This document shows positions 21,765 to 33,170 of a DNA stretch of 64,000 bases, piece after piece. This DNA comes from Anthonomus grandis grandis. Lineage: Eukaryota > Arthropoda > Insecta > Coleoptera > Curculionidae. The position numbers and the translations under genes are program-made. Positions within the stretch are counted from its first letter, which is position 1. Every line of letters starts with the position of its first letter. The notes under the pieces were generated by a model, which was given only the letters and a program-made list of their open reading frames with translations, was not told where the DNA came from and searched no databases. The stretch spans positions 3,596,001-3,660,000 of the forward strand of contig NC_065556.1 of NCBI RefSeq assembly GCF_022605725.1. Reading direction: 5' to 3'.

Positions 21765-23345
21765 CACAGCATAAAGAAACCAGCAGTCGCACTTCAATAA
21801 AAATACATTGGCTTGAATAAGCGAGTTCGGTGCATGTGTACTAACGCAGGCGAGGCATTTTTGCTTATAGTAGGGATGCCGCTGACACTCGCTACGGTCC
21901 ACGCGGCTTTTGCCTTGGCTAGAGCCGGACTTAAACATTTTTTTAGATGTTATTATCTTGTAAAATAAAAATACCTACATAGTACAAATATTGATTTTTT
22001 AATATAAATAAAGTTCATACATTAACAAAATATTTAAACAAAAATAAACATCGCATTTCTACATCTAACAACGACGATATAGAAGAATACGTGCAGGAAG
22101 TTAATTAGGTATGCACCATAAATTTAAGAGACCATTCTTTGAGTAATTTTAAAACAAAAAGTTCATATAAACATATGTCCAGAAATTCTTCGTTCTCAAT
22201 ATACAGGGTGTTAAAATTTAACAATAACTAAAATATATGCCACTGACTTTTGTGCAATTTTTATTATGTTCTGTGGATTATACAAATAAAACTTTTCTGT
22301 CTCTTGAATTTTTTTCGTATCTTGCTTAGTTAATAATAAATTCTAAATGAAACTTTTCCCCAAATTCCTTGTGTGATCCAGGGATATGCAGTTAAGTGGA
22401 CTTTTTTTTTCTCGAAAAATAAGCGAGATACGAAAAAGTTGTATTTGTATTTGAGTAAATCAAATAAGATATTAAAAATGGCATAAAATTCAGGCGCCCC
22501 AATTTTTTTGCCACAAATATTTCTTCAGGTCCCGTTCGAGATTACACTGAACCTAATAAATTTAATCATGTAAGGGGTAAATTAGCTCCTTAATGTTATA
22601 AATAACACTGCCAGAGAACTTGCGGACCTATGTTCATATGAACTTTTTGTCTTAAAATTACTCAAACAATCGCCTGTTAAATAATTTATGGTACATACTT
22701 AATTAACACCCTCTATAGTAACGCTTTTAGATTAACATCTGACTACATAGTAGTTTAAGGATAACTAATTATACAAATAAAGTAATATTTCAAAACAAAT
22801 AGAAACTCTTAGGCCAATAAATAAAGACAAATAGTTGGCAACAATTCAAAACAATTCTAACATCTGCGAATTTTTGTTATATTATTAAGTACCAACTAAA
22901 GTAAAAGTATATAATTTTGCAACTCTTTTAAATATGGTAACACTGTTAAAATGGCAGAAATATAAATAATCTCCTTAAAAATCCAAAAAACAAAAAAAAA
23001 TTACATTGCTGCAACTTTAATTGATGCTTAATTATGTTATTTAAGCCATACAGCCAAATTTGCAGCTATTAAAAACTTTGGCAAAGTCAATTATTTTGCT
23101 TCATTAATAATTTTTGACATAACCCTCTTTTAATACAAAAGTTTTTATAAAAAACGCTACGCTTTGTAAAAACGCTATCAAAATAGTCACTAAGTACGGC
23201 GCTGAACTAGGCGATACACCTATGAACACAGTTCGATAAACAGTGAGCTCGGCATCCGGAGAACATGGCTGCAGCATGGCTAAGGATGCTATTAGTTCGC
23301 TTACATTTTCGAGCGGAGTGAGACTGCTGGTTTCTTTATGCTGTG
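21765..23345. mobile_element. Unidentified 1.58-kb TIR transposon inserted in a transposase gene
   Basis: Termini are inverted repeats of about 29 bp with one mismatch, beginning CACAGCATAAAGAAACCAGC. Flanking duplications are GTATTGC (7 bp; 21758-21764 and 23346-23352). If the ends are taken as CCACAGC the duplication is TATTG (5 bp). The interrupted host codons read through cleanly once the insert and one duplication are ignored, so the boundaries are sound. No transposase frame is visible inside. Neither terminus nor duplication matches TA (Tc1/mariner) or TTAA families. A 5-bp duplication with CACA-start ends would recall Transib, 7-8 bp would recall P-like elements; I cannot decide. Confidence 0.82.
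22099..22709. repeat. Foldback nested inside the unidentified element
   Basis: The arms at about 22099-22190 and 22620-22709 are inverted copies (for example TTGAGTAATTTTAA and AAAAAGTTCATAT against their reverse complements). A lone CAGGGTG-type end (22203) lies between them. No coding capacity is seen. Confidence 0.65.
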
Positions 23346-24346
23346 GTATTGCTCCTCATAAATTCTTTGTGCTTCTCGCGTATTACCATTGGGTCTTCCA
23401 TAAGCAAAGACAATATCGGCGTATTCTTCGGTAGTGTATGCAGCCATTGTGGCGATAATGATACGAAAATAAGAAAAGTCACAAAAATAATATAAAAACT
23501 CAATTAACAGCAACAATAACAACAGTATTAACAATAACAAAAACAACTACAGAAACGATACAATACTAAATTAATGACTTGGGTACGTAAGAAAGCTAAA
23601 AAGTTACACCACGACAAATGTCAAATGACAACAATAATATGTAGCATATATTGTTGTTATCACAACAACAATCCCATAGCATGTTCCACGTTCTCCTCAT
23701 TTGACCATTCAAAGAATCGATGCCGCTTTTCAAACTATCAGAAAAGAGATGCGGCTTCGTCTTACGACAGTGGAAATGCGACGGCGACGTAGGGCATGTA
23801 TTAGAGCCAGGGGAGCGCAGTTTTAATAAAATTTGTAATTTTGAAATAAATACATAAAATTAAAAAAAAAAATTTTTTACTTTATTTTCCTTTTAAGTCA
23901 TTAATTGTGGCAAGTTACACATGGTATATCATTGAAAAGAGTATTAACTGGAGATGTTTTTAAAACTACCTGAACATCTTGATAGATTTTAGTTTTTTTT
24001 TTGCGTCAAGTTAAAGTTACCTTTCATAACTTTTTTTGCTACTTGTATTAACTTTTTGAGCTCAAAACGAATTATTTCGGTATTATTTGTAGTTGATATT
24101 GATTTTTTTAGATTCAGGATACATTACAGACTAAATACAAATGTAAAAAAAACGTGAAAAATATGCTGAAAAAATAATTTAAAGATGTCAAAAGGCATAA
24201 TTTTTTGAAAATCCTGAAAATAACACAAAATCAATAATATTAAAAAACCCGAGACTTTTAGAACACAAGTTTATTAAGAAAATATCTTCAATCTGAGCCT
24301 ATCTATATGCCCACCAAGTTTGGCTAACCCTCCGCCAAACACCCTG

Positions 24347-25405
24347 TACATATATGTCCAATTTAATTGTCAATTAGACTGATGATCAAAACCTGCTATT
24401 TCTAGATGTTCTTGATTAGCCAGGGTATAAATTCAAAAATGCATACATCGAGACGTTTTTTTTCTTAATAAGCCCTCGTATTTTTGTCGTATTCTTATTA
24501 TTTTCAAATCAACTTTTAACTTAAATCATCTATCAATGATTAATAAAAATTGGAATAGAAGCCCTTACCAATCCTCCAAATAAGTAAATTATTTAAATTT
24601 TAAATTATTTAATTTAATAGTTTTTTCTTACAAAAGATAACTGCACATAAACTCGTCCGCATCGAACACAGTCAGCGATACTTCGTCGCACCACCCTTCC
24701 CCAACGAATACATAAACGCATCAGAAAAAAACAAAAATGGAAATAATCCTGAATCCGGCTGAACTGGTCGCGTGCCCTTAGATGCGGGCAAACTCATGTT
24801 GTCTTAGTCCGGTGAAATTTCGCGGGACTCATTTAATTATCACACAAAGTTTTTTTCAAATAATGTAATTTTTGTTTTATATAATCGTTTTTTCAGATAC
24901 TTGAGGGTAGTAAGACTGAGTTTAGTGACAAATATATTGGCATTTAAATACATGAATTAAACACTGCTCAAATTTCTAAAACGACGAACAAGATCAATCA
25001 GACTTAAAGAGATGGTGGCTACTATAATCTATCTAGCCAATATATTCGGCCATTCTTTCTTTGTTACTATGTATGTCAATACTATAAGAGTCAGCTTGAA
25101 AACTGTGTTGTTTGGGTTTGTATTTGAAGATAGGCATCTGATGATTCAAAATGGACAGTTTCGTGCCCATTTATCGTGCAGTTTATCATTCTTATAACTA
25201 GTATGACGATTGTCAACAGAGATAAAAACAAAAATGCGACTTAATCACAACAGCAAAGTTTTCAAAGAAAAGGTTAATCGACATTACAAAATAATCTTAT
25301 TGGCAATTAATCTAGGACAAAAGTTAAATTCTTAATTAAATAAAAAAAATAATAATAATTATTATGAATATGAAGTATACTTAAAGTAGTGCTAGTCCCT
25401 ATCTA
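24347..25405. other. Intron of melted, little recognised
   Basis: Apart from the doubtful exon at 24637-24762, no feature is supported. A short G+C-rich patch runs to about 24830. Confidence 0.3.
24637..24762 (+). CDS. Possible alternative terminal exon in melted intron
   Basis: It follows an AG (TTTCTTACAAAAG) and stays open for 41 codons to TGA at 24760-24762, in a patch richer in G+C than its surroundings. It reads ITAHKLVRIEHSQRYFVA, then PPFPNEYINASEKN. The phase at the acceptor (0) would allow joining to the melted exon ending at 19890 and would truncate the protein before the PH domain. No homology is recognised. It may equally be an exon relic of something else, or chance. Confidence 0.18.
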   Translation: MTAHKLVRIEHSQRYFVAPPFPNEYINASEKNKNGNNPESG

Positions 25406-26946
25406 CACTACCGCTCGAAAGTATTTGCCCATATATGACTGTTTTAAAGTTATAACTAAAAATAATAAACCCATCAGTTATTCTTATGAAACGGTTTATT
25501 CATAACAAAATTAATATAAACAATACATTTTTCAATTAATTAAATTTAAGAAAATCAAATTTTGGATTCATCTACATGTCCGCCTCGATTTTTAATAACA
25601 GCTTCACAGAGTTTCGGTAGTCTTCTAATTAATTTGTCCAAAGTTTTCTGAGGTATCTTGTGCCACTCTTTTAGGATTATTTTTCACAAGTCTTCTTTTG
25701 ATGTGGGGCATGATTTTCGCACTTGTCTATTCAGTTCATCCCACAGTAATTCGATAGGATTGAGGACCGGTGATTCTGAGGGTCATACATAACTTTCAGA
25801 AGATGTTGCCTTTGTAATTGACCTAAATATTGCTTGCACAATTTCGACGTTTGTTTGGGGTCATTGTCATGTTGAAAGATGAAGTTTTCCCGAATTATTC
25901 GAGTACCAGAAGGAAGTACATCGCACTTAAAATTGTTTTGTAACCCTCTTTTCGAAGAATTCCCTCTATTCTAATTAGAACGCCCACTGCAGATCCTCCG
26001 AAACAACCCACACCATCACCGAACCACCACCGTGTTTAACTGAGGCCACCGTACAGTTCTCAGCAACCCTTTCATTGGCATAACGGCGAACAAAAACTCG
26101 CCTCTTCGTTCCAAAAACCTCGAATTTCGACTCGTGACTTCAGAGAACTTTCTTCCAGTCATCAATGGTCCATTCTTTGTGTGATTAAGCCCACTCAAGT
26201 CTTTTCTTCTTATTAACATCCTTCAGTAGCAGTTTTGATACAGCTAAACGTCCTTTAAGACCAGCATTATAAAGTCGCCGTTTTACTGTCGAAACACCCA
26301 CCGCTTTTTTACGCTCCTTGTTGATTTTTGCTGTGATTTCTTGTAATTATAATATTTAAATCCTCCTTTGAACTTGTTGCCTTTGGCCTTCCCGATCGAG
26401 GTTTGTTGCTAATAGTCCCTTCTCTGGTGAATTTCCTAACATTATAATCGACAGTCCGCCTTGGAATTCCCAAATCCGTCGAAATTTGACGGTTAGTCTT
26501 TCCAGCCTTATGAAGTCCAATGATAATACCTTTTGTATCTACCGATAACTCTTTTGTTTTAGCCATTTTAAAGAATGTTGAAAAACCAGCAAAGAAACGG
26601 TCACAATCGTAAATAAGCAAGCGAAATTATCTACCAATGTTACACAAAATCAATTCTTGAAGACTAAACACATTTAAATGTTTCAAATTTCATCGGAAAC
26701 GAGCTGTAAACAGATTAGTTTTTTAGAAGAAGTGCATATTTTCACTACATTATTTGTTATTTGCAAAACTATTTTTAAATACTCAGTGTTTTTCAACGAA
26801 CCATAGTTGATAGTATGCTGTTTAAGCATATATGCAATTTACAAAAGAGATACAATCTAAATATAGGTATAAAGAGATAAGATTTTTGTATCTAATTTAA
26901 AATATTAAAAGAACACATGGTGGGCAAATACTTTTGAGCGGTAGTG
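25406..26946 (-). mobile_element. Tc1-family transposon
   Basis: 1541 bp between TA dinucleotides. The termini CACTACCGCTCGAAAGTATT (left) and the same with one change (right, read inward) continue as TGCCCA, giving TIRs of at least 26 bp. The inside encodes a decayed Tc1 transposase on the minus strand. It sits about 80 bp upstream of the melted exon at 27030. Confidence 0.92.
25563..26566 (-). pseudogene. Tc1 transposase, decayed
   Basis: The start ATG at 26564-26566 reads MAKTKELSVDTKGIIIGLHK and the paired-like helix-turn-helix (NRQISTDLGIPRRTVDYNVR), then GTISNKPRSGRPKATS, intact to about 26312. Further on, several stops and frameshifts interrupt pieces still recognisable as EWTIDDWKKVL, GGSVMVWV and ESPVLNPIELLWDELNRQVR. 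The last of these holds the glutamate of the DD34E triad. The first aspartate region is altered (SHESKFEVFG), so the protein is inactive. Confidence 0.85.
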
Positions 26947-27029
26947 TATATGTTTATAAAGCTTTTATTCATTAACATACTTTGGTCACAAACACCTTCT
27001 AATTTTTAATTAATTGTTTTATATTTCAG

Positions 27030-27260
27030 CATTTTTGCGAAAAACATCTGGACAAAATCAAACTTTATATGGAGAAAGTCTCGCTCAGGATACCATCACC
27101 GGCAAAATGTACCATAGAAGAAAAAAGACAGAAGAAATCTGCAAAGTTGCATTTTGCCTGCCAGGCCAGAGGTCAGCACTGTTTATACTCCAAAACCTAT
27201 TTCACTATGAGAACTCGGAATCCCAGAATATGGATACATTTGATGTTTATATCCTTACAG
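27030..27260 (+). CDS. melt: melted, internal exon (conserved cysteine-rich block)
   Basis: Acceptor TTTATATTTCAG, donor CAG|GTAAAG at 27261, 77 codons with phase 0 at both ends. It carries the highly conserved stretch HFCEKHLDKIKLYM, RIPSPAKCTIEEKRQKK and HFACQARGQHCLYS, and TMRTRNPRIWIHLMFI, which I recognise from melted/VEPH1 proteins just upstream of the PH domain. It lies about 80 bp downstream of a Tc1 insertion and 12.9 kb upstream of the last exon. Confidence 0.92.
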
Positions 27261-28642
27261 GTAAAGTTTTTATTTATCAACAAACTATAAACACAATAAG
27301 GGTTTTCAAGTTGTTTTTTTTTTGTTTTCAAAGTTGAATCATTTATTTTAACATCTTGTAGAACTCGCCAAAAGAAGTTAATATACCAAAAATAACCTAT
27401 ATAAAAGTTGCATAATAAGAGAGTTACTTCAGTTTTTGGTGCTTTGGAGGTCGACTTTTTTGTCTTCAAAAAATACTCTGCCAAAACTTTTTTGTTACAA
27501 TTACGGAACAAGTCAGTACCTTGTCTTATTTCGTAACCCAAAACAAGCAAATATTGTGTACGCTTTTGATATAGTAGAGTTTGTCTAGCTAAGGAAAGGT
27601 ACACCATCTGTTTCAAAGCTGCGTCAAGTTTTGTCCCCTAATAACGCGCGATTAGCGACAGTAGCGCGCCTTTTTTAATTTTAATTTTAGAAAAGTTAAT
27701 TTATATTATTTTAAATAATAGTGTATTGTGTTTTGTTTACATTCGTTAGGTGCGCTGCTTAGTCTGGAATATGAGACAAATTAATTTTCCTAACTAAAAT
27801 TTAAAAAACCTTGTTGGCTGCCTCTCTCTGATTTTGTGCAAAGCATAGAATAAATAATTAACAAAATTAGAAAAATTATAATTATCTTATTATCAGGATT
27901 AGGATATAGAAACCCAAAAATAGACTTCGAAAATAAGACCATAAGAAAAGACTTCTTAAAAATATAATTTTATACGATATTATTATTTAAATACACATAA
28001 CTACATAAGGATAAGACATTCGGATAAGTCCTAAATTATGCATCGCACATGATGGTAAATAAATTGGGTCGGCCAAAGCACCTGTGAAAAAAATATTATA
28101 AATAATTCTTAAAAGTTATAAAACATAATTCGTCTACTTCAAAAAATGACCTGACTGAAGGATATAGGTTGCTATTTTTTAAATTGATTAATTTTATCTA
28201 ACATATCGCCTTCCAGGTAACAGTATTTAGTATTTATTTTAAGAAAAGAAGAAAAGAGCCATCATAAAGTTAGGCAAAAAGGAAAAAGGTTATGATGTCG
28301 ATATAATTCTTATAAATATAATTAACTACCTGTTAGATCCAGAGCCAGGTCCAATTTCTTTTTAAAAATAGCAGTTTATAGAAAATCCTTATTAACAGGT
28401 CAAATTTTCTTGTATTTGTTTTTAAAATTGTATATAATAAGTAGGTATATTTTTAACGATTTAGAAATTGTTTCTGTTATACCTTAATTTTCCCCATTTT
28501 AAGTTATTAATATTTTTACAGCGCAAATTTTGACCGAATAGGTTTTAAAACTGTAATTTTATATTTTATTTAAGCACTAATATATTATGTAGTGTTGGGC
28601 GCTCTCACAACTTTATTTGCTAATTTAAATTTTCATGTTAGA
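27261..28642. other. Intron of melted, nothing recognised
   Basis: AT-rich start of the 12.9-kb last intron. The left end of the transposon carrying the gene at 28643-30141 should lie here but no inverted terminus could be matched. Confidence 0.3.
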
Positions 28643-30141
28643 CTAAAAATTACTTCTAAGAATACAAAAAAATACACTCTTCCTTTGGCAACTCTTGAAA
28701 CCTTTTTTTGTTAGAGCTTCTACATCAGCCAACTTAAATGTCACATTGTGGGCTGTCACCCAGTTTTTGACCAAGGCCCATATTTTTTCAATTGGGTTTA
28801 ACTCCGGATGATAAGGCGGCAAACGAAGAACTTTATGTCCATGTTCCTCCAGTAATTCATCTAACTTGTAAACTGGAGGATAGCGGAATTTATTGTCACT
28901 AATTATTTTGTATAATTCTGGCTTTGTCAATTTCTCATCACATGGAATATTTCTGTCATGTAGCCATTTAATCATATTTTTTTAAGGGATCCCGAAGTAA
29001 TATTTGGTTCCATAGTAACATTATGGTAGGAGGCATTATCTACAACCAAAACGGCCGGCTCTGGCAAATTGGGCAAAAGTTGAGTTTGTACCCACTTCAT
29101 AAAATTTTGGTGATTCATATCATCGTGGTAGTCTCCGCTTGTAGCTCCTGAAAAAATTATAAAGTAATATAATATCCAAATGTTTTGAACTTATAAATTT
29201 AATTTACCTGATTTAAAAATAAACATTCCATTTGGTATGAAGCCATTTTCTTCTCCTGCATGAACAATAATTAATCTGCGTCCTTTTGAAATTGGTTTTT
29301 TTAAACTTTTATTTTTATTATCTGACCAGCTTTTGTTTTGGGTATGGCTACTATGAATATAGGTCTCATCTGTATATACGATATTTCTTCCCTCGGCTCG
29401 ATATTCCATTATTTTTTTTAAAAAATTGATTCTTTTTAGTCTAATATCATAGCTTTCCATAAGGACACTTCGATTGTTCTCAGTTTTTCGCCATCTGTAA
29501 GTAGAATTCGTTTAAGATATTAGTATAAATATTGTAAAACTTATATATACATATATTTTTTTTAATATTAATTTTCATACTCATATGTTAAGTTAAAGAT
29601 ATTAGGGCCAAGTCTGTATAAAGTGCTTACCTAAATCCAACAAATCTTAATAGTTTTCTTAATGTCTCAGGGCATCCAGAGAAGTTAATCTGTTTGTTTT
29701 TTATTTCTGAAGTACTCCTAAAATTTAAAAAACAACAATATATAAATACATTTGACATGAATTTGAATTCTAAGTACATACCTCTTAGAGTAGGAGATCT
29801 TTTTTCAAGCACGTAAAATTTTTTCTCTAAAAATGAAAAAAAAAACTGTGATGAAATTAAAGCAAATATCCTCAAAGTGATATTATTATGTACTTAAACA
29901 AAACACTAATTTTAATTATTAATGTATTAAAGTATCAATAGCCTAAGAACTTTATTAATTAATTATTAGAATAGGCTGCCTGCAAAAATATTAGATAAAT
30001 TAATACATACTGATAATTTTTTAATGGGATCTGAATTCCCTTAATTGCTTCTCTTTCCATAAATTTGGAAATATTATTAATAATTTCTCTTGCTTGGCTA
30101 TGTAAAACCTTTTCTTTCACACCAATCCTTTTTGGAGCCAT
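28643..30141 (-). pseudogene. Multi-exon DDE_3 transposase (Sailor-like, long D-E spacing)
   Basis: Minus-strand exons can be chained: 30141-30011 (MAPKRIGVKEKVLHSQAREI, donor CA|GTATGT), about 29828-29780, about 29722-29631 (SGCPETLRKLLRFVGF), about 29496-29211 (RAEGRNIVYTDETYIHSS) and about 29149-28643. The catalytic motifs are YTDETY, VLVVDNASYHN and LPPYHPELNPIEKIWALVKN. I count about 83 residues between the second aspartate and the glutamate, instead of 34-37 in ordinary Tc1 elements, close to the DD82E spacing described for the Sailor family. A frameshift at a run of A near 28980 and a phase conflict at the second exon make this copy defective. TIRs were not found. Confidence 0.72.
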
Positions 30142-32599
30142 AATCACAAACAAAAATAACTATGAAAAAATAATATAAAAGTTTCAGTACATACATACTA
30201 TTTATAATAATAATAAAGGTGAAGATGGTGGAACAATTATATTTTTTTGGTTTGTTGACTTAATACTATATGCACTAGGGTTTTTATCAATTAGACACGT
30301 AATTTTATTGACATAATTAAATTCCGAGTGAATATAATGGTTTCTAACATTCAATATATTAAGACTGTTACAGTTTATTTTCTTGAGATACATAAAGAAT
30401 AAGAAAATAAAATAAATCCAAAATGTTAGCGAAAGCATAGCTGGATTATAGAACTTTAGGAGGCAATTTTTAAGTTATTCTGGTGGTATAGTTTATAAAA
30501 TAAACAGTCATCATTTCAGTGTTAATTCTATTTTTGCTATCAATAATTTTCAACCCTTATGATGAAACTCAAATTATTAATCATATTATTTTTTTTTTAG
30601 TTGTTTTAATTCCACTAATGTCAGAAGTCATATCCTAGCCAATAAGATCCCAGCTCATACCATTTCCTATATATCCCTACTAAAACTATTTCTGGCGCGA
30701 AAATCTTTGACCTCTAGTAGTCTTTAAGAACAAGCCTTTGAAGAAGGTTGTTTCTTGGTATTTTTGCCGGTTTTACTCCAATGAAAAGTTAAAAACTCAC
30801 CTTTTGGGTATTTTAGTTTGTGGATACTAAATGCCATACTGCAATAGTGCAGAATTATAAGTGGTGTAGTTAAATCCCAACTTTTTCAAGGTTCTTTATT
30901 TAAGTGTCCAGTTTTGTGTTCCCGAGAAAAGCCAATTCCATTGGTAAGTCCTAATATTTTCATTTGGCATCTTGTTTTATGATACTCTACATATTACACA
31001 TGTAATTTTATATAAGTAGACTCAAGCATACCGTTAAGTTTAACCATCAATGCTTATATCTCCTTACTCTCAGGCGATTCCTCAATCTGGGTATTCTTCC
31101 ACTTTCAGGCTTTTTTTTCTCCCCGGTATGGTTTTTATCCACTATTATAAGAGGTAGAAATCTCCACTCATCTACTCCAATAACGCCCACAACATCTACA
31201 TTGACATTCACTGTCAAACCGATCCACCCAGGTCCTCCATCTCAATCATGCAGCCCTCTTGGAGCCAGATTTGATCAATGTTTGTGATGTATAGTGAACA
31301 ATGCAGTCAGTAAACCACCTAACCAGTAAACCAAAGTCCTATCAACATTTATTAGCTTTACTGTAGTATATTATACTGAATACTAACCTCAAAATTACAT
31401 TGTTATCACTCTCATTATTAGATTTCATAATAACTAGGTGCATATTAGTTATTTTATTGAAATAGACCGTATAGATCTCCTTGTAAACTGGATAAATAAG
31501 GCCTATTAAGAAAGTACTCACGAGAACTTTTAGACCCAAACAATATAATATGAGATTTTACCCTTGATATAGACACTATATTCAGGAAGGGCAACATAAC
31601 TTGTTTTTAAAGTAATAAGTTTGATTATTAACTTTTCTTTTAATATAGATTCACTTGAATGTATCTCAGAACTAAAGCTTTTCTTTTATGTTTATTTTGA
31701 TTTGCTTGCTTGCTTGCTAGGTTATTTGCTCTGCTACTAGGCAATCTGCCAGCACGATTTGGAGATTCAGGAAAACCGTCGGGTATGTACCGTTTCCCGA
31801 ATCGATAACTTTCACAAAATTTAATAATTAAATGCACGTTATAGAAAACGGCAAGGGGTAGGAAAGGAATAGGATAGGAAAGGTAAAGAACGAGCACGTG
31901 TTGACTGGGTGAAGGATGACGCGGAAATGTTATTTTGATTTTTGAAAGATACCTTCTTGTCTAACATTCTAAGTTAGACAAAGGACTTTTGGTGTGAGCC
32001 CATGAGTTTTAAGGTGCTCTCACACTAAAGCTGTAATTTAATAGCATATAATTTAATAGCCAAAGTAAAGGATTAATATTTATTTTATTACTAATTTATT
32101 AATTACACCATAACACTTGTACATAATATTAAGGGTCAATATAATTAATTGTATTTATAAATCTCCGTGTTCCTTCCTTGTGCGATTTTCTTTCAGGTTT
32201 ATAGGTATAGTGCTTTTAGTAATTTCCTGTTTTCTTGGTCATCGGGATTTTCTTATCCATCTGGGATAAAACAGGTGGCGCTTATATTTTATTGAACTCT
32301 TGTGGAATCCACGCCACTGTTCCAAAGTGGTTAGTGCTAGTCGGCTTCCCTTTAAAAAGATTCCCTGAGCCGTCAACTCTATAGTCTATAGTAAGTCTCC
32401 CTTCCTCTCTCCGTACTTCCATTGGTTTCCTTGTACCCATTTTCTAACCCTCAAATCATACTTTTACCTTCCTTTTCCTTCCTGTTATTACCCATTCGTC
32501 CATTCAAATTTGGTTTAATCCAAGTAAATAAGATAAATTATAAATTAAAGTATTATTAAATTGTTAATTTATTATTTTTTTATATCCTTAACAAGACTA
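30142..32599. other. Intron of melted, nothing recognised
   Basis: No gene or bounded repeat is supported. It includes a short TGCT-type repeat near 31705 and a G+C-richer patch at about 31060-31290 without an open frame. Confidence 0.3.
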
Positions 32600-33170
32600 G
32601 TATATAAATCGTACGTTGAGAATTTATATGTTTTTTTTAAATATAATCTTTAGAACAGTGTTTTGAGTAATTGATATTTTTTTAATAGTTGTATTATGAG
32701 CACATCCCCGTATGATAATGCAGTATCTCGAATTGGATTCCACAAGGGCATTGTACAATATTTTAAGTAACTTCTGATTTAAAATATCACGTAGTTAATA
32801 GAATTTGTAAAATATATTCCTAATTTTTTTATTCAAAAAAGCAATATGTTCTTCCCACTTTAAATGTTACCCCTAGATATTTTATTTGTTTAACCTTCTT
32901 TATCTTTATGCAATTACAAGTACATAACTTTATTTAAGCAGTTATTTTTATGGATATTGATTTCATTAATATCGGGTTGATCTGCCAGGGTTGCAGTAAA
33001 AGTCATAAGGGTTTTTATAATTTAATCTCAAAAACCTATTGTTAAGTCAATCATAGATCTTGGTCAGACCCAACTCAACTTAATTAAAAAACTTCAGCCC
33101 AGGAATCACCTGAAAATCATAATACAGTATCATCTGCATAGGATATAACAATGCTGTAGCGCGTAACTCG
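32600..33170 (-). pseudogene. Non-LTR reverse transcriptase remnant
   Basis: The minus strand, in several frames, reads ISYADDTVL (about 33155-33125), then KQIKYLGVTFKVGR (about 32905-32865) and LKILYNALVESNSRYCII (about 32775-32720). These are the catalytic block and thumb of a jockey/CR1-type RT. Many stops make it an old relic. Confidence 0.7.

Larger units (their letters stand above)
20798..23447 (-). pseudogene. rosa-like transposase interrupted by a TIR element
   Basis: The coding start at about 23447 reads MAAYTTEEYADIVFAYGRPN and continues to the target site in the codons for EEQY. The frame resumes beyond the insertion (from 21757) with PNRRVPHHNTFANTFRRLRE and continues to a degraded middle. 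The C-terminal piece at 20798-21193 reads FFQNDGCPAHY and NSWIGRAGPIAWPPRSPDL, followed by TPL. The third aspartate and the FFLWG block normally after TPL have been deleted, fusing TPL to MYEVEIHNLD. Thus one catalytic residue is missing and the gene is dead even without the insertion. Confidence 0.82.
20214..24346 (-). mobile_element. DD41D element with ~620-bp inverted ends, split by another element
   Basis: Flanked by TA at 20212-20213 and 24347-24348. The ends read CAGGGTGTTTGGCGGAGGG inward from both sides, and the inverted similarity continues for roughly 620 bp (20214-20830 against 23740-24346). Both arms contain the 3' end of the transposase gene plus its downstream flank, so the right arm is an inverted copy of the left. 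The transposase 5' end lies just inside the right arm. A separate 1.58-kb TIR element interrupts the coding region at 21765-23345. Without the insert the element is about 2.55 kb. Confidence 0.85.

Noticed and set aside
31640..31897. Minus-strand 85-codon open frame with KQANQN repeat
   Set aside because: Partly produced by a TTGC tetranucleotide repeat. No homology or splice evidence.
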